64,000 bases of DNA from Bathynomus jamesi (lineage: Eukaryota > Arthropoda > Malacostraca > Isopoda > Cirolanidae). This document shows, one piece after another, positions 9,986 to 20,153 of the stretch (positions are counted from its first letter, which is position 1; every line of letters starts with the position of its first letter). Under the pieces are notes generated by a model. The model was not told the DNA's origin, did not search any database, and saw nothing but the letters and a program-made list of their open reading frames with translations. The position numbers were made by a program, and so were the translations under genes. The stretch spans positions 124,001-188,000 of the forward strand of contig JAJOZX010007480.1 of assembly GCA_023014485.1 (NCBI GenBank), written 5' to 3'.

Positions 9986-10710
9986 TTGCGTATTTTAGAT
10001 GCACGTGGGTAGGGTTGGTTTAACCTCTTCTTGCTCCTCTTCAAAGGTGTTACCGCCGGGGGTGACGGCGCCTTCAATTGTGTCACAGGCGTTACATGTT
10101 CCAAGTCTTTTAACCTGTTCAGATTTCCTATCAACGTTTTAGGGACATTTATTTGTTGTAGTCTTGCTTTAATATGCTTCCATCCTGATGGTGATGGCCT
10201 ATCCCACTTTCTCACCAGATCATGGACAATGTCTACGATATTCGATCCCTGTACCTTTGATCCTTCCACAATGATCTCCCTGTATCGGTCCATTGTATGG
10301 CGGGATCCTCATTCAATAGATTATAAAGACTTAAGCCTTTACTCCTCAATGTATGTGGGAGGGTACTTTTTAATACATGTTCGATATGTTGTGTGGCTAA
10401 TCTTTTTGGTTGATCAGCTGTATCGTCGGGCTCAGATCCTATGTCGCCATGTCCATCGTCCCCCGTGCTGTGCCTAATAACCACAGGAATCTCTGTAGGG
10501 CTCTTATAATTTTCGTACTCGTGAAGAAATTTCTGCAGAGCTTCTTGGTATAAGATTCTTTTCTCATCAGGTGTTTTTTCACTGTTTAATAAGTCTAGCA
10601 ATTCGCTTTCCATTCTTTTAAGTCTGCTTTTACGGGGATCTAGATACGTGTCTGGATTCCTTTGCAGTGAAGCGTACATCTCGTGGGAATCACTACCACT
10701 TTCTTCATTA
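9970..10710 (-). pseudogene. Conserved Maverick protein (MKKVVVIP family), frameshifted
   Basis: The gene starts at 10710 with MKKVVVIP. After one frame change it reads EMYASLQRNPDTYLDPRKSR and a charged helix (LLNSEKTPDEKRILYQEALQ), and ends in NEDPAIQWTDTG. A second frame change near 10,285 leads to VQGSNIVDIVHDLVRKWD and NVPKTLIGNLNRLKDLEHV. The order (hydrophobic MKKxVxxP start, coiled helix, W-x-D-x-G, GSNIxDxVxD, NVPxxLIGN) is that of a protein found next to integrase in many invertebrate Mavericks. Its role is unproven; a minor virion or DNA-associated protein is often suggested. Two frameshifts make this copy nonfunctional. Confidence 0.7.
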
Positions 10711-10797
10711 TATTAATCTAGTCAGTAAGGACCCAAAACTGAAAATAAGATGGGGAAAATGACCCTCCTGTTTGTACAATAATTCGTTTTTTTTTCG

Positions 10798-11025
10798 CTA
10801 CAGTTTGACTTTTACGAGCGAGTGCACGTATTTGTATTCTTGTAGCGGCGTAGGCGAGCCTTCTGAGAGGTTTTCATTGATACATTGCAATTTAACGTTA
10901 AGACAGATTTCACAGATGCATTTTAAAAGTCGGCGTCGATATTTTAATAAACATCTGCTGCAATGCCGGGGCAGTCGATGATAGATTTTTATTAATTCAC
11001 GGTATTTCTTTAGTCTCTTTGTCAT
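10798..11025 (-). CDS. Small basic cysteine-containing Maverick protein
   Basis: A 75-residue frame with Lys/Arg-rich helices and a CICEICLNV core (ELIKIYHRLPRHCSRCLLKY, LLKCICEICLNVKLQ). A short protein with this MxKRLKKYxxxL start and IxxICExxxN centre recurs beside the ATPase in invertebrate Mavericks. The frame appears intact and overlaps the ATPase end by 29 bases. Function unknown; the basic charge suggests nucleic-acid contact, which is inference. Confidence 0.6.
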   Translation of the reverse strand: MTKRLKKYRELIKIYHRLPRHCSRCLLKYRRRLLKCICEICLNVKLQCINENLSEGSPTPLQEYKYVHSLVKVKL

Positions 11026-11657
11026 TCTGGAATATACACCGTTTCAGGCTCGTTTGGAAATATATTCGTTCGCAGAAGCACTCTAAACGTGTTTCGCGGA
11101 TGAAGGTCGCAAAGCAAATATCCGTAACGCGTGCTTGTAGCTTCTTTATAAACTTCCAAAAACTCCTTAAGCGATTCGGGAACATTTGATTGGCTAATAC
11201 CCCAATTTGTGATACATCTCTACGTTGCGCGAATAAGACTAGATATTGCGTATTTAACGACACATCGCGCATGTATCTATTTTTGAAAAATAGATTCTGA
11301 TTGATGAAAACACGCTTATGTTAAGATGGTGGGAGAATACTGTAAATGTCTCGGCAAACGTTTTATCCATCTCCAACATGAGATCGTCAATTACAATGAT
11401 TGTATGTTCATTTCCCTTTAACGAATTAACGTCATATACGCCTTTGTGGAACAAATATCATCTTGGTACTCGTTGAACACTGATTGATACGTCGAATAGC
11501 ACCATATAACTTTATGCACAAATTTCGAGAACATCTCTCCCTTTTCTTTAATGATTTTAAGCATAAACACAGTTTTACCACATCCTGTAGGTCCAGATAT
11601 AATACATGTGGATGGGCTCGTGAATCTGAATTTTTCTACAGAGTCCATTTCTAACAC
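10997..11657 (-). pseudogene. A32-like genome-packaging ATPase of the Maverick, two frameshifts
   Basis: Three successive frames make one ATPase. 11657-11418 has the Walker A (TCIISGPTGCGKTVFMLKII). 11454-11254 has the Walker B (HTIIVIDDLMLEMDKTFAET) and SHHLNISVF. 11272-10997 has MRDVSLNTQYLVLFAQRRDV and the C-terminal domain. This is the FtsK/HerA-superfamily ATPase that pumps DNA into capsids in related viruses. Frame breaks near 11,445 and 11,285 inactivate it. It is transcribed divergently from PolB, with about 480 bp between them. Confidence 0.88.
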
Positions 11658-12141
11658 GTCACACTCCTAAGTGGGTCATTTACAAAATATTACAAATTTT
11701 GAGTGCTGTTCCTTATATTTTGCTTTCTTCTCCCACAGAACCGTGAATGACGATGAGTTAGAGCACCCCATCATGACATTACGGATGACCTCGACGACAG
11801 TGTAGTTTGATCTCCTCCTCCTGCCAACGAACCCTCACCAGCGATACCGGTAGCACGTCCAAAGCGGAGGTATGAGAACCCACGTCAGGTATAAAGCGCC
11901 GAAATACGCCCCTGTTGCACCAGTTAGGTCCCCAACCCTCAACCTCTTACGCAACAAGCCCCCCAGCAGCACCTCCCGCTAATATATCCCTTATTCATCC
12001 GCCGCACCCCGTTCTGTTAAGTCTACAATAATAGATCCTCAACCCTCAACCTCCTACACAACATGCCCCCCAGCAGCACCTTCCGCTAATATATCCACTA
12101 ATTCATCCGTCACAGTTGCCCCCCGTTCTGCTGAGGATGAT
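11658..12141. promoter_or_regulatory. Divergent ATPase/PolB intergenic region with a proline-rich 5' extension
   Basis: Separates the minus-strand ATPase from plus-strand PolB. Two tandem copies (about 11,932-12,027 and 12,038-12,136) of a Pro/Ser-rich unit (CCCTCAACCTCnTACnCAAC) lie just upstream of, and the second in frame with, the PolB start. They probably belong to a longer acidic/proline-rich N-terminus (a DDLDDSVV tract near 11,790) now interrupted by stops. No clear TATA box is visible. Confidence 0.5.
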
Positions 12142-15100
12142 ATGACGATCGAATTGGTGCGATCCGCAGCCCCCACCCCAGCCTTGACTAGAAATCGGTA
12201 TAGAGTCAGGGTCGACCCTAGAGCCATGTATAGCAATGGAATTGAGCGCGGGCTACGCCGGGTTGTACAGCGTATTATAGAGTTTGCTCTTCAGAATCGC
12301 GACGAGCGTGAAGTCAGGACGTGTCTGTCCTTTGGATTCGGGTCAGATGACGGTGATGTAGACGATTATTGGGTGATAGTGCCATTTAGACGTTTGGCGG
12401 CTGAAGATGTGGAATATATATTAGGACGTATAATGCAAGCCGCCCAAAGTAGTATAGCCTTTAATATGGACAACTTCACGGTAAATATTGATCGTGTATT
12501 CCGTGTTGCGGGTCATAGTGCCATACCGTATACTCTTAACTTCAATTCTCCGATTATATTTACCAAAGCATATAAACGTCGATCGTGGTTGCGGCTTTAT
12601 AGCAGTACTCTTAGCACGTATGTTTACTGTACAAAATACACAGGCCACAAAAATTTGGTTGCCTACGGTCGTGGCGCGTGCCCGTAAACTAGCTGTAGAC
12701 TGTGAACTTGAATTTGACTGTAATATGGGTCCTGAAGAGTTGAGAAGGTAGAACAGGAAATGAATGTTCGTATAGTTGTATTGGGCTGGATGATCGTCGT
12801 AGGACTGTGTATGTTTTTAAAAGCTGTGTGAGAGATCGTACAAGACCCCTACTTATTTTAGGATTGTCAGGGACAACGTATCTCCCTATCCGTAATATAA
12901 GGTGGCTTTACGCGAGTTATGACAAAAGTCGAAAATATGGGAGACATCATGATTTGTGTAAGGGGTGCCTCGAGTTTGCGGATGATATTGTGAGACATTG
13001 TAAAGAATGTCACATGGTATGTGAGCAGTGTAAAAGCACCAAATGTGAAAGCCGTGTAGTTGACGCTGAGAAGAGAGACTGTGATGTGTGTAGACGCACA
13101 TTTTTCAATAATAGCTGTTTTGATTTCCATAAATCAATTGGCACGTGCAGGAAAATGAGAATCTGTGAATGTGGTATGTTTCACACAATGGATAATTGGG
13201 GAAATTTAAGCACAAGTGTGACGTAATTCACTGTCCTACATGCCAGGAGGAATATAAGGCGGATGGAGTAAAGCATGTATGTTATATGAAAGATGCTAAG
13301 CCTAAAAATAACCCTTGTATCACTGTGTACTACGATATAGAAACATATACGAACGCTGAAACCAAAGAGGTAATTCCACATTTACTTGTGAGCCAGACCA
13401 TCTGTGATGAGTGTATGGGTATCGAATGTGACGAGTGCCCCAAATGCGGTAAACGGACAAACGTTTTTAAAACGAATGTCGCGATAGTCCTGTGAAACTA
13501 TTTGTGTCCTATATTGTCAAGTTAGCCGACAAGTTCAAAAAAAGACTGTGTATATTCTCGCCCATAACGGGGCAAAGTTTGACACGCAGTTCCTTTATAA
13601 GGAGTTGCTTGAACACGAATCCTCTGAGATATTTACAGGTGATCCATTGAAAAGAGGCAACAAATTAATACAGATGCAATAAGAGGCAATGTACAATTTA
13701 AAGACACTTTATTATTCACACCTTGTAAATTAGCAAAGCTACCCAAGGTGATGGGAGTAGCAGCTGAAGTTTCCAAAGGATACTTCCCTTACACTTTCCT
13801 CACCAGCGAGACTTTAAACTACGTAGGCCCACCACCGCCCAAACATTATTTTGACTGTATGGATGAACGTGAAGACTTTGATCGATACTACAACAGTTTT
13901 AATGAAAGTAACCCTTATAATATAGCTGATGAATGTGAGCGTTATTGCGTGAACGATGTGCGCGTGCTTAGAGTATGTTTCCAGGCCTTTAGAAGGACGT
14001 ACATAGCCCGTTTCAAATGCGATCCACTGCAAGTCGCAATCACCATCACATCATTATGTTTTACGGTGTTCAAGAATAACTTCATGCCTAAAGACACCTT
14101 AGCCATTATTCACCGAAACAACCCCCGCAGTTACGGACACAAGGCTATTTACTGTATCATACACCTACAGCAACAGACAGGTGTATACATAAAGCACGCC
14201 CGCAACACGGGTGAAGTACCCATTAAGATTAATGGACGTGTTTTTTGGGTTGATGGGTTAAGTGAAAACCGTGTCACTGGTGTGAAGACTGTGTACTCCT
14301 TTAACGGTTGCTGGTGGCATGGATGCCCCCGTCCTGAGTGCGGAATCGCCGGAGATATCCACGGTAGGTCTCCTGCCGACTGTCTTGCATCGACCCGCAC
14401 CCGCGATCAACTTATAGGATCACAGTTCACTCACAAAGTCTTGTGGGAGCATGAATATGATGCACGGATGGAGACAGACGAGGTGTACCGTGAGGAAATA
14501 AACACGATCAAGCGTTCAATGGTGCTGGATCCTCTCAAATGTTGATAGCTTGTTTGGAGGACGTACAAATCCTTCAGACTATACTTTCCACCTACGGAGG
14601 GCGTGAAGCTCATTACTACGATTTCTGTTCTTTATACCCATACGTGATGAAGAACAATCCGTACCCGTGGGCGCTCCTGAGAAACTGGTGGGACCTAGCC
14701 TACCCTCCATCAATGAATTTTCAAAAAATTTGAATGATCGTTACTTTGGGCTCTCTTTCGTAGACGTACTCCCCCCACGCAATTTATGGATGCCGATCTT
14801 ACCTGTCGTTATCGACGACAAGCTCATGTTTCCCCTGTGCGTGAAGTGCGCGGAAGAGGATAACGGCGAATGTAACCATATACCCCACCAGCGTAAGATC
14901 AGAGGCGTATATACAAGTCCTGAGCTGGCCCTAGCCGTACGCCATGGTTATAGAATACTGAAGATACATGAGGTGTGGAGGTTTCAGAAGCTACCCAACC
15001 TTTTCACACCATATATAAACGCCTTTTTGAAGGATAAGGTTGAGGCATCAGGGTATCCGCGAGGAGTTGATACCGAAGATGAAAAGTCTGCCTATATTCA

Positions 15101-16007
15101 ACGTTACCGCGACCGCGAAGGTATACAACTTGATCGTGCCCAAATTGTAAAGAATCCTGGCAAGCGCTTTAGTGCAAAGTTGTGTCTAAACAGTCTATGG
15201 GGAAAATTTGCGCAGAATACAGGCAGAGGGAGCATTCATTTGGCACAAAGTTATAGCGATGTCTGGGATTATGCCAATGCTCCCGATAAAGAGGTCATGG
15301 AGATCGTGAATGTAGGTAATACTTACATAATAAAGTACAACAACACTGAATTTGCCACAGATACCTCAAGGGTTACAAACATACCTGTGGCCAGCTTCAC
15401 AACAGCCTACGCCCGTATAAAACTTTGGGGTCTATTGCATTCTCTTGGGCGGAGAGTATTGTATGCCGATACAGATAGCGTGATATTCACAGAGAGGGAG
15501 GGTGAATACATGCCCGCTATTGGAGTTCCTCGGCGAGCTCACTGATGAGATCAAGGATGAGTATGGGGACAACGCATACGCCGACTCTTTTGTCTCAACA
15601 GGACCTAAGACTTATGGGGTACGGGTCAGGGTGGGGGAGGAAATGAAATATATCGTGAAGGCAAAGGGTATTACGCTCAACCATGCGAATCGACGGGTTG
15701 TTAACTTTGAATCGTTGAAGGATCTAGTATGTTTGGACGATGATGAGGGCGAACAACCTCCCCAACTAATTGTAGGCACCCACAATTTTTGGGCGCAGAA
15801 GCTGGGGGCGTGAAGGAACTTAGGGGTACGAAGGTGTGCCGTAACACCTATAGGAAACGTTACCAGTTACCTGGTACCTATGATACCGTACCTTTGGATA
15901 CCATAACGTATGATGCTTCTATTGTTAACTCACACGTATTTGTCTTGTATGTAATCGTATCTATTGATTTATTACACGTATTTGTAAATATATATATATA
16001 TACTTGA
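12142..16007 (+). pseudogene. Protein-primed family B DNA polymerase of the Maverick, multiple frameshifts
   Basis: Spans about 1,250 codons in at least seven frame-shifted pieces. Visible in order: N-terminal region (PFRRLAAEDVEYILGRIMQA; FNMDNFTVNID), a CxxC zinc-rich segment (12,950-13,190), Exo I (TVYYDIETY), Exo II (AHNGAKFDTQFLYKEL), Exo III (ERYCVNDVRVL), the WWHGCPRPECG block, polymerase motif A (YYDFCSLYPYV), motif B (KLCLNSLWGKF) and motif C (VLYADTDSVIF). The C-terminal part has EFLGELTDEI and AKGITLNHANRRVVNFES. All catalytic Asp residues of both active sites are present, so decay is by small indels rather than catalytic mutation. It would replicate element ends using a protein primer. 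Start 12142 is the first Met of the readable block; the true start may be upstream. Confidence 0.9.
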
Positions 16008-16150
16008 ATATCTCGTTTATTAAATCGTATTTGTAAAGTATCTATTGATTTATTACACGTATTTGTAAATATATATATATAACTTGAATATCTCGTTTAT
16101 TAAATCGTATTTGTAAATATATATAACTTGAATATCTCGTTTATTAAATA
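15940..16150. repeat. Tandem repeat downstream of PolB
   Basis: About 2.5 copies of a unit with TATTTGTAAATATATATATA and ACTTGAATATCTCGTTTATT. It contains AATAAA-like signals (TAAATAAATC at about 16,145) that could serve 3' processing. Confidence 0.75.
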
Positions 16151-16182
16151 AATCATGTTTCAATTAGCGTTTCACTTTCTCC

Positions 16183-16222
<40 letters not shown>

Positions 16223-16237
16223 TGTGTGTGTGTGTGC
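16183..16237. repeat. (GT)n microsatellite
   Basis: GT run interrupted once by TATG, directly beside the inner edge of the right arm. Confidence 0.9.
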
Positions 16238-16368
16238 GCAGGTGAAAGTTCTAAGCTCCGCCCACGTAAGACCGTGAGTCATGCTACTATCTGGGAGTCC
16301 CTGCGTGGTCAGTCGACTGCAGTAAGCCCGAGAGATCAGACGTGTATTCAGATCAGACGTGTATTCAA

Positions 16369-16959
16369 ATGGCTACCTTTAATATTGCTTGTACAACGTT
16401 TATGAAATGGTATTCAACAAAGTGTCAGGATGTGGTGGCTACCGAAAAACTTCCTATGCCTCCCTCCTATGCCTCTTTTAAAAACACATTGGATTGTGCG
16501 AAGTTCCAAGATGTACAAATACTCTACGGATGTTCTGGTGAGACCGTTGAAGGCTTTCGTTGCACAGACGATGTGCTGAAGTATACTGCAGAGCTAAACT
16601 TTATAAAGTCTTACATACACCGTGAAGTAAAAGAAACAACGCGTGCAGAAGAGAAGCAGCAGGTATGGATAATGAGTCTTGCGGATGGGTGGTGTGACAA
16701 GCGGTATTACGTCATGCTACACCATGTCGATTACTCATACCCTACGACTGAAAATGTGAATCTCGTGATCATGGACAATCTTAAGTATTTTTATCACTAT
16801 ATTAACGTATATCATGATGAGGTTCGTAGTGAGGTTGTGGCTAGTGCCCTGCGTGAGTTTTTAACAGACTTTAGAGACGAGTATCGTTTGATGGGCAGAA
16901 AGGAAAAATATGAACATATGTTCCTCTCAAATAGTGCGCCGGAGTGTGAAGATGTTTAG
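16369..16959 (+). CDS. Maverick arm gene A, unknown function (right, intact copy)
   Basis: A 196-residue frame starting MATFNIACTTFMKWYSTKCQ. An in-frame Met nine codons upstream lies in a duplicated CAGACGTGTATTCA stretch and is unlikely to be used. The C-terminal half is rich in Tyr and acidic residues (DKRYYVMLHHVDYSYPTTEN; LKYFYHYINVYHDEVRSEVV). No domain is recognised. The left copy is broken by a 29-bp deletion, so this is the only full-length version. Confidence 0.65.
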   Translation: MATFNIACTTFMKWYSTKCQDVVATEKLPMPPSYASFKNTLDCAKFQDVQILYGCSGETVEGFRCTDDVLKYTAELNFIKSYIHREVKETTRAEEKQQVWIMSLADGWCDKRYYVMLHHVDYSYPTTENVNLVIMDNLKYFYHYINVYHDEVRSEVVASALREFLTDFRDEYRLMGRKEKYEHMFLSNSAPECEDV

Positions 16960-17023
16960 TAAAACATAAAATGTTCCTAGTTCTTATCCTGAGGTAAAAT
17001 GTCTGGTGCGTAGGCTGGTAGTG

Positions 17024-17170
17024 ATGAAATTAATTCTTGTACCGGAAAAAAAATATGTACAACAATTCGGTATGACTCGCGGATCATACGAACAAGCCCA
17101 TTCACGTATCATCGAGTCAGCCGCCCGTCGAACCGTTCCTGCCTACCTGCGTGCCTCACACGGCTCATAG
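17024..17170 (+). CDS. Maverick arm gene B, 48-residue protein (right copy)
   Basis: Short frame MKLILVPEKKYVQQFGMTRG ending RASHGS. The MKLILVPEKKY start resembles the MKKVVVIP...MY start of the protein at 9970-10710, a recurrent N-terminal signature of small Maverick proteins. It ends at TAG (17168-17170), 45 bases before gene C. The left copy is frameshifted. Whether the frame is expressed is unknown. Confidence 0.45.
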   Translation: MKLILVPEKKYVQQFGMTRGSYEQAHSRIIESAARRTVPAYLRASHGS

Positions 17171-17215
17171 TTATCTCAGAGCTTGAACCGAGTGGACGTG
17201 CGCTCCTCGAATACG

Positions 17216-17925
17216 ATGGAACTTCCTTTGAGCAGCATTCTCAACGCCTCGTACGAGTGTCCGTGACGAAATCGTTGCGCGTGTTCAGGCGTAATTCCGG
17301 TACCGTTAGCTATGTACTGGAAACGGAATGTAGACAAACAAACAAACGGGTTTATTTAAGTGTCGAGGAGATGAATAGAATCTTCGTGATAGTTGAGAAG
17401 TGGAGTGAAGATCGTTATAAAATACCTGCTAACGTAGGTACAAGAAGAGCAGATTAGTGACGCACCCTCATACGCCGTTGTATGTACGTTGTGTATAAAT
17501 AACGATCGGCCGTGCATTGATATACGGCTGATGTGGAAGAATGCTTCTGATAATAACGCTCTTGTTCCTCCGCGAAACCGTTTCACCTCGACAGAATGTT
17601 TGAAATCGTCGGATTCCGTAAGCTGAAACCTATATTAGACGCGCGTGTTACGGATATGCTTTATTTTGATACAGTACTTGAATACGCATACACCGCTCTG
17701 CTCGATGGGTTTACCGAGTGTTGGGCTGGTGAGAATGGTCTAGAGCTGGACGTTTATTTAAAAAGTTTAGACTCTTTGAAATACCATGAACTTTGGTACA
17801 AAGCAATTGATCGGTACAAGGCTGAGCTCACCTACACCGTTCACCCTGAAGAACTATTTCTTTATATAACGCGCAGTTGTCGTAACGATTTAGAAGATTA
17901 TTTCAATTGCCGTTATGTTGAGTGA
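17216..17925 (+). pseudogene. Maverick arm gene C (right copy), three frameshifts
   Basis: Aligned to the intact left copy, it lacks one base at about 17,251 (ACGAGTGTCC for ACGATGTGTCC), two at about 17,448 (AGAAGAGCAG for AGAAGAGAGCAG) and one at about 17,587 (TTTCACCTCG for TTTCACCCTCG). The reading frame is therefore lost although the text is otherwise almost identical. The last third is open from an internal Met at 17596. Confidence 0.7.
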
Positions 17926-18331
17926 GTTCACGATTGAAAAGCTCGAGTCGGTAGAAATAAACCCTCGATTGGAAAAACGTGTTTATATACTTGTGTTTAA
18001 TAATGTAGCTAACGATGAACTCTTTGTGCGTGCTTTTGATTGTATTCTAGACGTATTTAAAGATGACTTACCAACCGGTTGTAAAGTGGGAACAAAAATA
18101 GTACTGAACGATATGAAAGCCCTTCATATCGAATACAGGTTTCCCTATACTTTAAGCGGTGAAATATTATTAAGCCGCATATACTGCGTAATGCAGAGCA
18201 ATAATGATGTAATTGTAAACTCGATTAAGACCGAGTTTAGTATTTTGAAAAAAATGAAATGTATTTATATATTTTGCGTGATATTTCTCCTGTACTGTTA
18301 TGATTATATACATATTTTCTATTATTATTGA
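17915..18331 (+). CDS. Maverick arm gene D, unknown function (right copy)
   Basis: Same protein as 7679-8023 for 113 residues, then 24 different residues (a hydrophobic, Tyr/Ile-rich tail) because one A is missing in the terminal AAAAAAA run. It overlaps gene C by 11 bases. The hydrophobic tail comes from translating an AT-rich repeat and is probably not selected. Confidence 0.6.
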   Translation: MLSEFTIEKLESVEINPRLEKRVYILVFNNVANDELFVRAFDCILDVFKDDLPTGCKVGTKIVLNDMKALHIEYRFPYTLSGEILLSRIYCVMQSNNDVIVNSIKTEFSILKKMKCIYIFCVIFLLYCYDYIHIFYYY

Positions 18332-18624
18332 AATGTATATTTATTTCTATTTGAAATGTATATTTTATTTTATATATATCTCCATAATTGTGTGTATATA
18401 TTTCCTGTACTGTTATGATTATATGCATATTCCTCAATTATTATTGAAATGTATATTTATTTTCTATATATTTATAATAAACAGAATGATGCAATGTTGT
18501 TTTACATGTGTAAAAATTATTTATTTAATAAACAGAATTTAATAGGTTTCATCTACCGTCATATATTGTGGTACACTATTTAAATGTGACGATTCGAGTT
18601 AACACAGAGTCTCCTTTTCCTCGT

Positions 18625-18664
18625 GTGCGTGTGTGTGTGTCTGTGCACGAGTTGTTTATTCGTT

Positions 18665-18716
<52 letters not shown>

Positions 18717-18821
18717 AGAGCGGTCTGGAAGGAAGATCTCTCATGTCGTCCGACCCCGTTATAGCGGATTGTGTTTTGGCTAATTTCAACTTTTAAATGA
18801 ATTTTTTCGTAAATTTTCATT

Positions 18822-18871
<50 letters not shown>

Positions 18872-18889
18872 ACGAGTTGTTTATTCGTT

Positions 18890-18956
<67 letters not shown>

Positions 18957-19127
18957 ATATATATATACACATCATGAGCGGTCTGGAAGGAAGATCTCTC
19001 ATGTCGTCCGACCCCGTTATAGCGGATTGTGTTTTGGCTAATTTCAACTTTTAAATGAATTTTTTCGTAAATTTTCATTTCGTGTGTGTGTGTGTGTGTG
19101 TGTGTGTGCACGAGTTGTTTATTCGTT

Positions 19128-19175
<48 letters not shown>

Positions 19176-19176
19176 A
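18625..19176. repeat. About 210-260-bp tandem repeat with embedded (GT)n and (TA)n tracts
   Basis: Unit: (GT)n, GTGCACGAGTTGTTTATTCG, (TA)n, GAGCGGTCTGGAAGGAAGAT, CTCATGTCGTCCGACCCCGT, then ATTTTCATTTCGTG back into (GT)n. Copies sit at about 18,630-18,825, 18,830-19,085 and 19,085-19,176. A further copy follows the nested transposons at 22,368-22,475. Each copy differs mainly in microsatellite length. Confidence 0.9.
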
Positions 19177-20130
19177 AGCACACCGGACAAAAATTAGAAA
19201 TTAGTCACCCCTACTAGCACCGATAGTAGGAAGTTCAAGGTCACACAGAGGCCGCTGATGTAGCATTGGTAAGTGACAAGTAGCGGTGACGTAGCACACA
19301 GGATCAGATCTGTTTCGTGAGGTGGTGAAGAACAAAGTGTGTGTTGGATATAGTCTGCAAAATGGGTCGTGAGGCAGACGTTACTCAGTGGCAAAAAGGA
19401 GCCATCGTGTTTGGCAGAGACCACGGACACAAAATGTCTGAAGTAGCCCAATTTGTTGGTGTGTCAACGCGTACTGTCCAGCGAGTTTACAAAGAGTGGT
19501 GTAGTTCGCAATCAACTGACAATCGACGGCGTAACTGTGGCCGGAAAACAATTCTCGACAATAGGGGCCGCCGCCATGTTTCTCGTCTAGTAACTGCAAA
19601 TCGTTTTCAAACCAGAGAACAATTGCTCCAAGAAACCAATGAGGTTCTCCAGCGACCAATTTCCGAACAGATATTGCGACGAGAACTGCATGCGATGGAC
19701 ATCTGGAGCAGGGTACCACGGAAGAGGCCGCTGTTAACAGCAAGTCACAACTTGGCACGTTATAAATGGGCTCAGAGGCACAAAAACTGGACTGCGGCAG
19801 ATTGGAAACGTGTAATTTGGTCCGATGAGTCCCGTTTTTGTTTGTTCTCCAACGATGGGAGGCGACGAGTACATCGCAGGTCCAATGAAGCCTTTAATCC
19901 TGAATGCGTCGAAGGTGTTGTTCAGGCTGGAGGTGGTTCCGTGATGTTCTGGGGATGTTTTTCGTACCACGAAATGGGCCCTCTCGTTCCAGTGACGATG
20001 AATTTGAACCAGCAGGCGTACCTCCGCATACTAAACTCGCCGGATTCGTGCGGTTATCAAGGCCAGAGGCGCCGTCACACGTTATTAGGTACATTCTGAG
20101 AGGGGTGACTAACTTTTTGTTCGGTGTGCT
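19177..20130 (+). mobile_element. Tc1-like transposon, internally deleted
   Basis: Inverted ends AGCACACCGGACAAAAATTA and the complement of TTTTTGTTCGGTGTGCT, flanked by TA on both sides (19175-19176 and 20131-20132), inserted in the (TA)n tract of the tandem repeat. At 954 bp it is about a third shorter than an intact element. Confidence 0.9.
19362..20099 (+). pseudogene. Tc1 transposase lacking the second half of its DDE core
   Basis: The 245-residue frame starts MGREADVTQWQKGAIVFGRD. It has the paired helix-turn-helix domain (MSEVAQFVGVSTRTVQRVYK), a basic linker and the first catalytic Asp (VIWSDESRFCLF). After YLRILN the text jumps to the last codons of the gene: the alternative frame at about 20,060 reads VIKARGAVTRY and a stop, the normal C-terminus. 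An internal deletion of roughly 300 bp therefore removed the second Asp and the Glu and changed the frame. It cannot catalyse transposition. Confidence 0.9.
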
Positions 20131-20153
20131 TATATATATATATATATACACAC

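Larger units (their letters stand above)
16253..18503. repeat. Right inverted gene-bearing arm
   Basis: Complement of 7363-9655. The inner edge is AAGCTCCGCCCAC and the outer edge GCAATGTTGTTTTA. It carries genes A-D on the plus strand in the order A (16369), B (17024), C (17216), D (17915). Past the edge, 18,505-18,590 is repeated at 22,505-22,585, marking where later tandem-repeat and transposon DNA split the original right terminus. Confidence 0.9.

Noticed and set aside
18568..19111. Several open frames of repeated Tyr-Ile and Val-Cys or His-Thr
   Set aside because: They are translations of (TA)n and (GT)n microsatellites.
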